64,000 nt of DNA. It comes from Candidatus Krumholzibacteriia bacterium (GTDB taxonomy: Bacteria > Krumholzibacteriota > Krumholzibacteriia > JAJRXK01). The translations under genes and the position numbers were made by a program. Location: positions 22,594 to 86,593 of the forward strand of contig DATFKK010000021.1 in NCBI GenBank assembly GCA_035268685.1, given 5' to 3'. Of the stretch, positions 9,461 through 17,466 are shown piece after piece. The notes under the pieces are model-generated. The model made no database searches and was not told the origin of the DNA. It saw nothing but the letters and a program-made list of their open reading frames with translations. Position 1 is the first letter of the stretch; every line of letters begins with the position of its first letter.

Positions 9461-10381
9461 TTGAGCGAGTCCGATCGCCGCAACGCCGACGATTCGGTGC
9501 GTGGGATCCCTCCCGATCTCATCGCCCAGGTGCGTCGTCTGGAGATCCGTACGCGACGGATCGTGCAGGAGCTGTTCGGCGGTGAGTACCACTCGGTGTT
9601 CAAGGGGCAGGGCAACCAGTTCCGCGAGGTGCGCGAGTACCTGCCCGGTGACGACGTGCGGGCCATCGACTGGAACGTGACCGCACGGATGTGCGATCCC
9701 TACCTGAAGCAGTTCGAGGAGGAGCGCGAGCTCACGGTGATCGTCATGGCCGACCTGTCGGCCTCGGAGCGCTTCGGTAGCGCGCACCGCTTGAAGTCGG
9801 CCGCCATGGCCGAGCTGGGGGCACTGCTGGTGTTCTCGGCCCTGGGCAATCAGGACAAGGTCGGCTTGATCCTGTTCACCGACGAGATCGAGCTCTACGT
9901 GCCGCCGCGGAAGAACCGCTCGCACGGATTGCGCGTGATCCGTGAACTGCTGTACCACCCTCCGCGGGGACGGGGCACCGATCTCGGACTGGCACTGGAC
10001 ACGCTGAACCGCGTGCAGAAGCGCAAAGCGGTGGTCTTCCTGCTCAGCGACTTCCTCGACCGCGGCTACGACACGGCGTTGTCGATCGTGGCGCGCAAGC
10101 ACGACCTGGTGGCCATGCAGCTGGTGGATCCGCGCGAGCGTGCCCTGCCCCCGGTCGGTCTGGTGCGGCTGTACGACGCCGAGACCGGACGCGATGTGCT
10201 CGTCGACGCCGGCGACCGTCGGGTGGTCGAGGCCTACGCCGGACGGACCGAGCGCTGGCAGTCGGAGTTCGAGCGGCAACTGCGACGCGCCGGCTGCGAT
10301 CTGGTGACCGTGGACGTGAGCCGGTCGGTGGTCGAGCCGCTGCAGCGCTTCTTCCGGCAGCGGGGGCGTGCACGACGATGA
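9461..10381 (+). CDS. DUF58 domain protein of the Bat operon
   Basis: 306 aa, TTG start behind GGAG. It has the DUF58 hallmark FKGQGNQFREVREYLPGDDVRAIDWNVTAR in the first third. It then has a VWA-like segment in which the metal site is VMADLSASERFG (D-x-S-x-S form) and FLLSDFLDRGYD. DUF58 proteins always accompany MoxR ATPases and are thought to link ATPase action to the VWA membrane proteins. No signal peptide; expected at the cytoplasmic face. It overlaps the next gene by 4 bp (ATGA). Confidence 0.9.
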   Translation: MSESDRRNADDSVRGIPPDLIAQVRRLEIRTRRIVQELFGGEYHSVFKGQGNQFREVREYLPGDDVRAIDWNVTARMCDPYLKQFEEERELTVIVMADLSASERFGSAHRLKSAAMAELGALLVFSALGNQDKVGLILFTDEIELYVPPRKNRSHGLRVIRELLYHPPRGRGTDLGLALDTLNRVQKRKAVVFLLSDFLDRGYDTALSIVARKHDLVAMQLVDPRERALPPVGLVRLYDAETGRDVLVDAGDRRVVEAYAGRTERWQSEFERQLRRAGCDLVTVDVSRSVVEPLQRFFRQRGRARR

Positions 10382-11226
10382 CGAGGGCGTGGCTCTGCGT
10401 CGCGGCGGTGGCCCTCGCGGGCGTGGCACGGGCGGGGACGCTCGAGCCGGCGGAGCCCCAGCTCGGGGAGCGTGCCACGCTCCGCCTGGAGACCGCTCCC
10501 GCCGACAGCACCGAGATTCCCACCGGCACCGGTGTGGTCCTGCGCGAGACGGTCGATCCGCGCACCTACCGCGTGGTCGCGGTGCGGGTGGGCGACGCTG
10601 CGATCGCCCTGCCGGCCACCGGGGACACGCTGCGCTGGGCGGTAAGCCCGCGTCTGGCCCAGGCCACGCCCGACAGCCTGCGACCGATCGAACGCGTGGG
10701 GGACATCGGCCCCTCGTGGTGGATCCACGGGCTGGCCGCGTTCGCCGTGCTCCTGTTGATCCTCTCCCTGTGGTGGCGCCGCCGCCGCCGGAGCCTGCCG
10801 GGCGCTGCTCCCTCCGTGCCCCTGGATCCTCCGCACGAGGTGGCCCTGCGGCGCCTGGACGAGATCCGGGATTCCGGGTGGATCACCGCCGGGCGCTTCG
10901 ACGACGTGTACGTGCACGCCAGCCAGGCCCTGCGCGGCTACGTGAGCGGGCGCTACCGTGTCCCCGCACTGGACTGGACGACCGACGAGACCATCGAGCG
11001 TCTGACGGGCGCCGGATACGAGCGATCGGAGGTGGCCGACGTCGATCCGCTCCTGCGCGCCGCCGACTCGGTGAAGTTCGCGGCGCGACGCCCGACGGAG
11101 CACCAGGCCGAGCGGTGGATCGACGACGCCCGGGCGTGGATCGAGCGTACCGCGGTTCCCGTGGTCTACAGCACACCCGACGCGATCCGGGCCGCGGAAC
11201 GTCTGCGCGACGGGAGGGATCGGTGA
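10378..11226 (+). CDS. Bat-operon membrane protein with cytoplasmic DUF4381-like domain
   Basis: 282 aa. It has a signal peptide (RAWLCVAAVALAGVARA), then ~95 periplasmic residues containing an Ig-like strand pattern (GERATLRLETA). A transmembrane helix follows at ~116-136 (LAAFAVLLLILSLWW) with stop-transfer RRRRR, then a ~140-residue cytoplasmic helical region (FDDVYVHASQALRGYVSGRY, WTTDETIERL). This arrangement matches the small membrane proteins found between DUF58 and batA in such operons. Its role is unknown; by position it probably joins periplasmic BatD-like domains to the cytoplasmic MoxR/DUF58 pair. It shares ATGA with the DUF58 gene and its TGA with the A of the batA start. Confidence 0.65.
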   Translation: MTRAWLCVAAVALAGVARAGTLEPAEPQLGERATLRLETAPADSTEIPTGTGVVLRETVDPRTYRVVAVRVGDAAIALPATGDTLRWAVSPRLAQATPDSLRPIERVGDIGPSWWIHGLAAFAVLLLILSLWWRRRRRSLPGAAPSVPLDPPHEVALRRLDEIRDSGWITAGRFDDVYVHASQALRGYVSGRYRVPALDWTTDETIERLTGAGYERSEVADVDPLLRAADSVKFAARRPTEHQAERWIDDARAWIERTAVPVVYSTPDAIRAAERLRDGRDR

Positions 11227-12212
11227 TGGAGTTCGCCCGCCCGCTCGTCCTGCTCGCGATTCCGATCGCCCTGTTGATCGTCGCGGCGGCTGCGCGTTTC
11301 GCTCGCGGGGGGAGCGCGGTTCGTTTCAGCGACCACGGCCTGCTCCGCGGAGTCGGCCGCGGCTGGCGCGCCCGCCTGCGGCCCTGGACCACCGTGGTCC
11401 GCGCGGTCGCGATCTGCCTGCTGCTGGTGGCCTTCGCCGGCCCGCGTCTGGCCCACGACCGCGAAGTGATTCGGGGAGAAGGGATCGACATCGCCCTGGT
11501 GCTCGACATCAGTGGCAGCATGCGCGCGCTCGACTTCGAACCCGACGACCGGCTGGCCGTGGCGAAGCGCACGATCCGTGACTTCGTCGACGGCCGGAAG
11601 CAGGACCGTATCGGGCTGGTGGTCTTCGCGGCCAAGGCCTTCACCCAGTGTCCACTGACTCTGGACTACGACGTGCTCGTGCGCTTCCTCGACGAGGTCG
11701 ACGTCGGGCTCATCGAGGACGGCACGGCCATCGGACTGGGCATCGCGACGGGGGTCAAGCGCCTGGCCCGCAGCGAGGCGCAGAGCAAGGTGCTGGTGTT
11801 GCTGACCGACGGGGTGAACAACGTGACGACCGTCGATCCGCTCACCGCTGCCGAGGCGGCGCGCGCGCTGGGTGTCCGCGTCTACACGATCGGTGTCGGG
11901 AAGGAAGGCCTCGCTCCGTATCCGGTGGATCATCCGATCCTCGGTCGTCGCTACACCCAGATCGAGACGCGTATCGACGAGGACCTGCTGCGACAGGTGA
12001 GCGAGCTCACCGAGGGTCAGTACTTCCGCGCGCAGAGCGGTGAGGGCCTGCAGCGGATCTTCGACACCATCGACGAACTCGAGAAGTCCGAGATCGAGAC
12101 CGAGGTCTTCACCAACTACCAGTCGTTGGCGGCGTGGTGGATGATCCCCGGCCTGCTGCTGCTGCTGCTCGAGACCGTTCTGGCCGCCACCTTGTTCCGC
12201 GTGCTGCCCTGA
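11226..12212 (+). CDS. batA: BatA, VWA-domain membrane protein
   Basis: 328 aa. ATG 11226 has GGGAGGG upstream. It has the BatA/BatB plan: an N-terminal helix (LVLLAIPIALLIVAAAARFA), a second helix (AVAICLLLVAFAGPRL), then a von Willebrand A domain with intact MIDAS: DISGSM near residue 96, the TAIGLGIATG segment and LLTDGVNN. A C-terminal helix (MIPGLLLLLLETVLAATLF) anchors it again. The VWA domain is periplasmic by topology. BatA is associated with aerotolerance or stress resistance in Bacteroides and Leptospira-type systems. It is paralogous to the next gene, with 15 bases between them. Confidence 0.92.
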   Translation: MEFARPLVLLAIPIALLIVAAAARFARGGSAVRFSDHGLLRGVGRGWRARLRPWTTVVRAVAICLLLVAFAGPRLAHDREVIRGEGIDIALVLDISGSMRALDFEPDDRLAVAKRTIRDFVDGRKQDRIGLVVFAAKAFTQCPLTLDYDVLVRFLDEVDVGLIEDGTAIGLGIATGVKRLARSEAQSKVLVLLTDGVNNVTTVDPLTAAEAARALGVRVYTIGVGKEGLAPYPVDHPILGRRYTQIETRIDEDLLRQVSELTEGQYFRAQSGEGLQRIFDTIDELEKSEIETEVFTNYQSLAAWWMIPGLLLLLLETVLAATLFRVLP

Positions 12213-12227
12213 GGAGGCCGAGCCAAG

Positions 12228-13235
12228 TTGCGCTTCGCCCATCCCGAACTCCTGTGGCTGCTGCTCGCCGTGCCGCTCGTGTGGGCGATGCTCTGGTCGA
12301 CGCGCGTCCGCGCGGAACGGCGGTTGCGCGACTTCGTCGGTCCGTCCGTCCAGAGCGCGCTCGGTGTCGGCGGGCGCGACGGAAGGAGGGTCGCACGGGC
12401 GGCCCTGCGTCTGATCGCCCTGGCCCTGGTGGTGATCGCGGCGGCCCGGCCGCAATGGGGCGCGAGTGAGATCGAGGTCGAGCAGGAGGGGATCGACCTG
12501 GTCGTCGCGCTCGACATCAGCCGCAGCATGCAGGCCGAGGACGTCCGGCCCAGCCGGCTGGACCGCGCGAAGCTCGAGATCGCCGAGCTGGTCGAATCGC
12601 TCGACGGCGACCGGGTCGGACTGGTCTTCTTCGCCGGTGCGGCGTTCCCGCAGTGTCCGTTGACGGTGGACTACGCCGCCGCACGGCTCTTCCTGAACCA
12701 GGCCGACCCCACCATGATCGGTGCGCAGGGAACCGATCTGTCCTCGGCGCTGTTCACCGCCCTGGAACTCTTCGACGACGAGGGAGGCCGTTCGCGCGTG
12801 GTCCTGGTGGTGACCGATGGCGAGGACTTCGGAGACGATCTGGACCCCGCGCTCGAGGCCCTGCGGGAGCAGGGCGTGACCCTGTACGCGGTGGGGATGG
12901 GCACGTCGGAGGGGGCGCCGATCCCCGAGTACGACGATTCCGGCCGTCAGCAGGGATTCGTCCGCGATCGAGACGGCGAGGTCGTCATGAGCCGCTTGCA
13001 GGAAGCCGAGCTGCTGCGCCTGGTGTCGTCGACCGAGGGTGCCTACGCCCGTGCCGACCGCGGAGGACTGGACGTGGAACGTCTGCGATCGGAGATCTCC
13101 ACCATCGAGGGTTCGGCGATCCGCGCCCAGCGCATCGTCAGCTACCGCGAGCGCTACGCCTGGCCGCTCGCGGCCGCGGTGATCCTGTTGCTGGTCGAGG
13201 GCTTCCTTCGCGACCGGAGGAGGCAGGAGCCATGA
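12228..13235 (+). CDS. batB: BatB, VWA-domain membrane protein
   Basis: 335 aa, TTG start after GGAGG. Membrane helices lie at ~8-24 (LWLLLAVPLVWAMLW) and ~60-76 (RLIALALVVIAAARPQW). The VWA domain has MIDAS residues DISRSM, the GTDLSSAL loop and VVTDGEDFGDDL, then a C-terminal helix (WPLAAAVILLLVEGF). It differs from BatA by the short PEYDDSGRQQGFVRDRDGEV insertion typical of BatB. It probably forms a heteromeric VWA complex with BatA, remodelled by MoxR. It overlaps batC by 4 bp (ATGA). Confidence 0.92.
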   Translation: MRFAHPELLWLLLAVPLVWAMLWSTRVRAERRLRDFVGPSVQSALGVGGRDGRRVARAALRLIALALVVIAAARPQWGASEIEVEQEGIDLVVALDISRSMQAEDVRPSRLDRAKLEIAELVESLDGDRVGLVFFAGAAFPQCPLTVDYAAARLFLNQADPTMIGAQGTDLSSALFTALELFDDEGGRSRVVLVVTDGEDFGDDLDPALEALREQGVTLYAVGMGTSEGAPIPEYDDSGRQQGFVRDRDGEVVMSRLQEAELLRLVSSTEGAYARADRGGLDVERLRSEISTIEGSAIRAQRIVSYRERYAWPLAAAVILLLVEGFLRDRRRQEP

Positions 13236-14071
13236 GGAGCGTCCTCGTCGTCGTCGTGCTGATCGTGGCGTCGTGTCCCCGGCCGGTCCAGGCCTGGGAT
13301 CCTCTGCAGCGCGCCGAGCGGGCCGCCCATCAGGCCCAGGAGTCCTTCGCACGCGGCGACACGCTCGGCGCGCTGGAGTCCATGCTCCGCGCCCAGGCGC
13401 TGGCGCCGGAGGATCCACGGATCCGGGCGGGCCTGGCCGAGACCCTCTACGACGGTGGTGAGTTCGAGGCCGCCATGCGCCAGTACGCTCCCCTCGCCGA
13501 TCCCGAGGCCCCCCTGCCGCGACGGCTCCGGGCCCTGTACAATGCGGGCAATGCCGCCTTCGAGCAGCAGGACTACGAGCGGGCGCTGCAGTTCTACACC
13601 GAGGCGCTGGTGCAGGGCGACTCGGAGCCCGATCCCGATCTACTGCACAACCTCGAGCTGGCCCAGCGGTTGCGGGATCAGCAGGAGCAGCAGAGTCAGC
13701 AGTCGGAGGAGCAGGGCGAGGACGGCGAGCCGCAGGACGGCGAGCAGCCGCCACAGGACCAGCAGCAACAGGACTCCCAGGGCGAGCAGCCCCCGCCGGA
13801 GGACCAGCAGCAGGATCCGCAGCAGCCCGAACGGTCCGACGATCCGCAGCAGGCACCGCCGGACTCGACCCAGCAGCAGTCGCCGCCCCCGGATCCCGAG
13901 GAGGCGGGTGCCGACAGCACGCAGATGCCGCCCCCGCCGCGGCCCGAGCAGATGACGCCGGAGGAAGCCATGCGTCTGCTCGAGGCCCTGGACTTCGACG
14001 AACAGGAGCTGCGCGAGTCGATCCAACGACGCCTGCGCGGTGACCGGGAAGAGGACGAGAATGACTGGTAG
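13232..14071 (+). CDS. batC: BatC-like TPR protein with Gln/Pro/Glu-rich tail
   Basis: 279 aa. It has a signal peptide (RSVLVVVVLIVASCPRPVQA), then TPR repeats at ~25-145 (HQAQESFARGDTLGALESML, LYNAGNAAFEQQDYERALQF). A low-complexity stretch at ~150-235 is dominated by Q, P, E and D. A conserved C-terminal block follows (MTPEEAMRLLEALDFDEQEL...RRRLRGDREEDENDW-like), seen at the end of BatC-type proteins. The disordered linker probably tethers the end motif to the TPR scaffold. It overlaps batB and batD (11 bp), consistent with strict co-translation. Confidence 0.85.
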   Translation: MRSVLVVVVLIVASCPRPVQAWDPLQRAERAAHQAQESFARGDTLGALESMLRAQALAPEDPRIRAGLAETLYDGGEFEAAMRQYAPLADPEAPLPRRLRALYNAGNAAFEQQDYERALQFYTEALVQGDSEPDPDLLHNLELAQRLRDQQEQQSQQSEEQGEDGEPQDGEQPPQDQQQQDSQGEQPPPEDQQQDPQQPERSDDPQQAPPDSTQQQSPPPDPEEAGADSTQMPPPPRPEQMTPEEAMRLLEALDFDEQELRESIQRRLRGDREEDENDW

Positions 14072-15815
14072 ACGATGGCTGCCGTTCTTCCTGGCTCTGC
14101 TGGCGCTCACGTCGCCGGCGCGGGCGGCCGTCGAGGTCGGGGCCACGCTCGATCGCGAGCGCGTGCCGGTCGGCGAACAGGTGGTGCTGACCGTCACCGT
14201 CACCGGCGAGGCCCGACGCGTGAGCCCTCCGGATCTTCCCTCGTTGCCGGATTTCCGGGTCTTCGGTGGAGGACAGTCGCAGCGTTTCAGCTTCGTCGAC
14301 GGGCGGGCCTCGGCCGAGCACAGCTTCACCTACTACTTGCAGCCGGAGCGCGAGGGCAACTTCACGATCGATCCGATCGCCGTCCGCGCCGACGGACAGG
14401 TGGTGCGAACCCCTTCCCTCGAGCTCGAGGTGGTGGCCGCGGGGACATCGCCGGTGCCGGCGTCTCCGGATCGATCGGATCCGCAGGACGAGTCCGAGCG
14501 CGATGCCTTCGTCACCATGTCGGTCGACCGCGACTCGGTGGTGGTGGGTGAGCAGGTGGTGCTGACCTTCGGCTTCCATCGCGCCACGCGGATGTCGGCC
14601 TTCGAGAGCCCCGAGTACACGCCGCCGCGTACCGAGGGCTTCTGGCGCGAGGACCTTCCCCCGGAACGCCACACCACCCGGGTGATCCGCAGCCGTCGCT
14701 ACCAGGTCACCGAGATCCAGTACGCGCTGTTCCCGACCCGCGCCGGTGACCTCACCATCGGCGAGGCGATCGTGCGGTTGCCCGAGGACACCTTCGGTTC
14801 GTTCTTCCGGCGCGATCGCCGGCAGCCGCGCGGGCCGCGCGTACTCCGTGCCGATCCCATCACCGTGCACGTCGACCCTCTCCCGGAGCCGCAACCGCAG
14901 GACTTCACGGGCACGGTGGCGCGCGATCTCACGCTCGACGCCACCGTCGACCGGCGGACGCTCGACGAGGGCGAGGCGGTCACGCTCGGACTGCGGCTCG
15001 CCGGCAGCGGGAACCTGCCGGGTGCGGCCGTGCCGTCGCTGGAGGGCCTCGAGGAGTTCCGTGTGCACGATGCGGGTGGAGGTGCGGACAGTCGGCCCCA
15101 GGGGGGTCGTCTGCAGGGGACGCGCCTGGTCGAGTCGTTGCTCGTTCCGCGCACGGCGGGGCGCGTGGTGATCCCTTCGATCGAATACACCTACTTCGAC
15201 ACCGGGCGCCGCGACTACGTCACCCTGCGCACCGAGCCGATCGCGCTGGAGGTGCGCGCCGTCGAGGGGAGTGGTGGCGGGAGCGGCGTCTTCGTGGGCG
15301 GGCGCAAGAGCGAGATCGAGTTGCTCGCGCGCGACATCCTGCACATCGCCCCGGTCCCGGGGAGCCTGTCGCCGTGGGCCGGGCCCCTTCCGCACCGTGC
15401 CGTGTTCTACGCGGCCCTCGGCGTCCCGGCCCTGGCGTGGGCGGTGAGCGCGCGCGTCTCGCGGCGCCGGCGGGAGCTGATGCGCGATCCGCGTCGCCTG
15501 CGCGCCCGCCGTGCACTCGAGCGGGCGCGGAAGACGCTCGGGGCCCCGGGCGTCGACGAACACGCGGTCGTGGGCGCCGTGCACGGCTGGGCGGCCGATC
15601 GTTTCGATCGTGCCGCGTCGGGCCTGACCCACGACGACGTCGTGGAGCTCGCGACGCGTCACGGGGCCGATCCGGCCCTGACGCGCGAACTCCGGGCACT
15701 GCTCGACCGCTGCGACGCCGCGCGCTACGCCCCACTGGGCGGAACGGCCGCCGACCTCGTCGAGCAGACCCGTGGACTCCTGGCCCGGCTCGAGGAGCAG
15801 ACCCGTAATGCGTGA
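14061..15815 (+). CDS. batD: BatD, oxygen-tolerance family membrane protein
   Basis: 584 aa. It has a signal peptide (RRWLPFFLALLALTSPARA) and a large periplasmic part with three Ig-like modules, each opening with a similar strand pair: LDRERVPVGEQVVLTVTVTG, VDRDSVVVGEQVVLTFGF and VDRRTLDEGEAVTLGLRL. A membrane helix ([17 protein letters not shown], ~residues 449-465) follows, then a cytoplasmic helical domain of ~110 residues. This is the BatD plan (PF13584-type). BatD is the periplasmic partner of the BatA/B VWA proteins. It starts within batC and ends 8 bp into batE. Confidence 0.9.
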   Translation: MTGRRWLPFFLALLALTSPARAAVEVGATLDRERVPVGEQVVLTVTVTGEARRVSPPDLPSLPDFRVFGGGQSQRFSFVDGRASAEHSFTYYLQPEREGNFTIDPIAVRADGQVVRTPSLELEVVAAGTSPVPASPDRSDPQDESERDAFVTMSVDRDSVVVGEQVVLTFGFHRATRMSAFESPEYTPPRTEGFWREDLPPERHTTRVIRSRRYQVTEIQYALFPTRAGDLTIGEAIVRLPEDTFGSFFRRDRRQPRGPRVLRADPITVHVDPLPEPQPQDFTGTVARDLTLDATVDRRTLDEGEAVTLGLRLAGSGNLPGAAVPSLEGLEEFRVHDAGGGADSRPQGGRLQGTRLVESLLVPRTAGRVVIPSIEYTYFDTGRRDYVTLRTEPIALEVRAVEGSGGGSGVFVGGRKSEIELLARDILHIAPVPGSLSPWAGPLPHRAVFYAALGVPALAWAVSARVSRRRRELMRDPRRLRARRALERARKTLGAPGVDEHAVVGAVHGWAADRFDRAASGLTHDDVVELATRHGADPALTRELRALLDRCDAARYAPLGGTAADLVEQTRGLLARLEEQTRNA

Positions 15816-16569
15816 GCCGGCCCTGGTCCTGGTGCTGGTCGTGGGGTTGGTGGGTCCGCCGTCCGCAGCCGCCATGGATCCGCCGCCGAGCATGGAGGCC
15901 GGGCGGGTCGCGTACGAGGCCGGTGATTTCGGAGCGGCCGTCGAGCACTACCGCGACGCTCTCGCCGCGGGCGCCGACCATCCGATCGTGCACTACAATC
16001 TCGGCAACGCCCTCTTCAAGTCGGGAGAGCTGGGCGAGGCGATCGCCAGCTACGTGCGGGCCCAGCGGCGGGCTCCACGCGACGATCGCATCCGCGCCAA
16101 CCTCCGCGTGGCGCGCGCCCAGATCCGCGACCGTGAACTCGCCGACGAGAGCCTTCCGGCGGTCTTCGTCCCCGTACGATGGCTCTACGACCGGTTCTCG
16201 CTGAACGAGTGGTGGATCCTGACGCTCGTCGTCTTCGGGCTGATCGTGCTCGTGTCCGTCGCCGGTCAGTGGGAGCGCCTGGATCCACCGTGGGTGCGGC
16301 GGCTCGTCCTCGGACTGACGGTCGTGGCCGGAGTCTCGGCCACCATGGGCGTCGTGCGGTACCGGACCGAGGTCGCGCGGACCGGGGCCGTGGTCGTGGA
16401 GCAGGAGGTCGAGGTGCGCAGTGGGCCCGGTTCCGACTACAGTCTCGCCTTCCGGGTCCACGAGGGCCTGCAGGTCGAGGTCTCGGAACGGCGTCCCGAC
16501 TGGGTCCGCATCGATCTCGGGGGCGAACTCGTCGGCTGGGTTCCGACGCGATCGCTCGAAGTGTTGTGA
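15808..16569 (+). CDS. batE: BatE, TPR and SH3-domain membrane protein
   Basis: 253 aa. ATG 15808 has GAGGAG upstream and gives a signal peptide (PALVLVLVVGLVGPPSAAA). TPR units follow (GRVAYEAGDFGAAVEHYRDA, VHYNLGNALFKSGELGEAIA), then two membrane helices (WWILTLVVFGLIVLVSVAG and LVLGLTVVAGVSATMGVV). A C-terminal bacterial SH3 domain follows (EVRSGPGSDYSLAFRVHEG...WVRIDLGGELVGWVP). This is the BatE arrangement and it closes the Bat operon. The 24-base gap to fpg contains no obvious terminator, so read-through is possible. Confidence 0.9.
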   Translation: MREPALVLVLVVGLVGPPSAAAMDPPPSMEAGRVAYEAGDFGAAVEHYRDALAAGADHPIVHYNLGNALFKSGELGEAIASYVRAQRRAPRDDRIRANLRVARAQIRDRELADESLPAVFVPVRWLYDRFSLNEWWILTLVVFGLIVLVSVAGQWERLDPPWVRRLVLGLTVVAGVSATMGVVRYRTEVARTGAVVVEQEVEVRSGPGSDYSLAFRVHEGLQVEVSERRPDWVRIDLGGELVGWVPTRSLEVL

Positions 16570-16593
16570 CCCCGTCCCGGTTCCCGGCCATCC

Positions 16594-17466
16594 ATGCCCG
16601 AACTCCCCGAAGTCGAGAACGTCGCGCGTGAACTGCGCCCCGCCCTGTGCGGCCGGCGTCTGCTCGCCCTCGACTGCCACTTCCCCGGCGTGTTGATCGC
16701 CGGCGGTGGGGTCGAGATCGACCCGTGGCGTCCGCGCCGTGTCGTCGCCGTGCACCGCCGGGGCAAGCTGTTGTTGCTCGATCTCGAGGGGGACCTGGGG
16801 ATGAGTGTCCATCTGCGGATGACCGGAAGGCTCTCGCTGGAGGATCCGTCGACACCCCGGCGCCCGCACACGCACGTCACCGCGGCCGTCGACGACGGGC
16901 GCGAACTGCGCTTCGTCGACCCCCGGCGGTTCGGAAGGGTCGAGGTGGCCACGCGGCAGCACCGGGCGGGCACACCGTTCCTGCGATCCCTGGGTCCCGA
17001 GCCGCAGGATCTCGACGCCGACGCGTTGGCGGCGCGTCTGGCCGCGCGACGGGGGCCGGTGAAGTCGGTCCTGCTCGACCAGCGGCTCGTGGCGGGTCTC
17101 GGGAACATCTACGTGGACGAGATCCTCCACCGTGCGGGCCTGCACCCGCGGCTCGAGGCCGATCGCCTGCTCGCGCCCGAGATCGTCGGCCTGGTCGAGG
17201 CCATGCGCGCCGTCCTCGACGAGGCGATCGAGAGTGGGGGAAGCACGATTCGTGACTATCGTAGTCCGGATGGCCGCGCCGGGGAGTTCACGGCGCGGCA
17301 TCGCGTGTTCGGGCGTGCCGGCGAGCCCTGCCTCGTCTGCGGCACCCCCGTGCGCAAGGTCCGTCTGTCCGGACGGGGCACCCACTTCTGTCCGCAGTGT
17401 CAGCCTCGCCGCCGCCGTCGGCCCCGGCGGCGCACGGCTCGTCGTCCGAGGGGAGGAACACCGTGA
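16594..17466 (+). CDS. mutM: Formamidopyrimidine-DNA glycosylase
   Basis: 290 aa. It has the invariant N-terminus MPELPEVE, with Pro2 as the Schiff-base nucleophile and Glu3, plus Lys58 in RRGKLL. The helix-two-turn-helix segment has GLGNIYVDEILHRAGLHP. The C-terminal zinc finger has Cys246/Cys249 and Cys266/Cys269 (CLVCGTP, CPQCQP). It removes 8-oxoguanine and other oxidised purines and nicks the strand. All key residues are present. The ~20-residue Arg-rich tail after the zinc finger is unusual for Fpg. It overlaps the start of the next gene by 4 bp (GTGA). Confidence 0.95.
   Translation: MPELPEVENVARELRPALCGRRLLALDCHFPGVLIAGGGVEIDPWRPRRVVAVHRRGKLLLLDLEGDLGMSVHLRMTGRLSLEDPSTPRRPHTHVTAAVDDGRELRFVDPRRFGRVEVATRQHRAGTPFLRSLGPEPQDLDADALAARLAARRGPVKSVLLDQRLVAGLGNIYVDEILHRAGLHPRLEADRLLAPEIVGLVEAMRAVLDEAIESGGSTIRDYRSPDGRAGEFTARHRVFGRAGEPCLVCGTPVRKVRLSGRGTHFCPQCQPRRRRRPRRRTARRPRGGTP

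Noticed and set aside
11166..15893. A 1575-codon open frame on the minus strand across the Bat operon
   Set aside because: It lies antisense to clear bat genes with matching domains; long antisense frames are expected in GC-rich DNA. No start signal or family motif.
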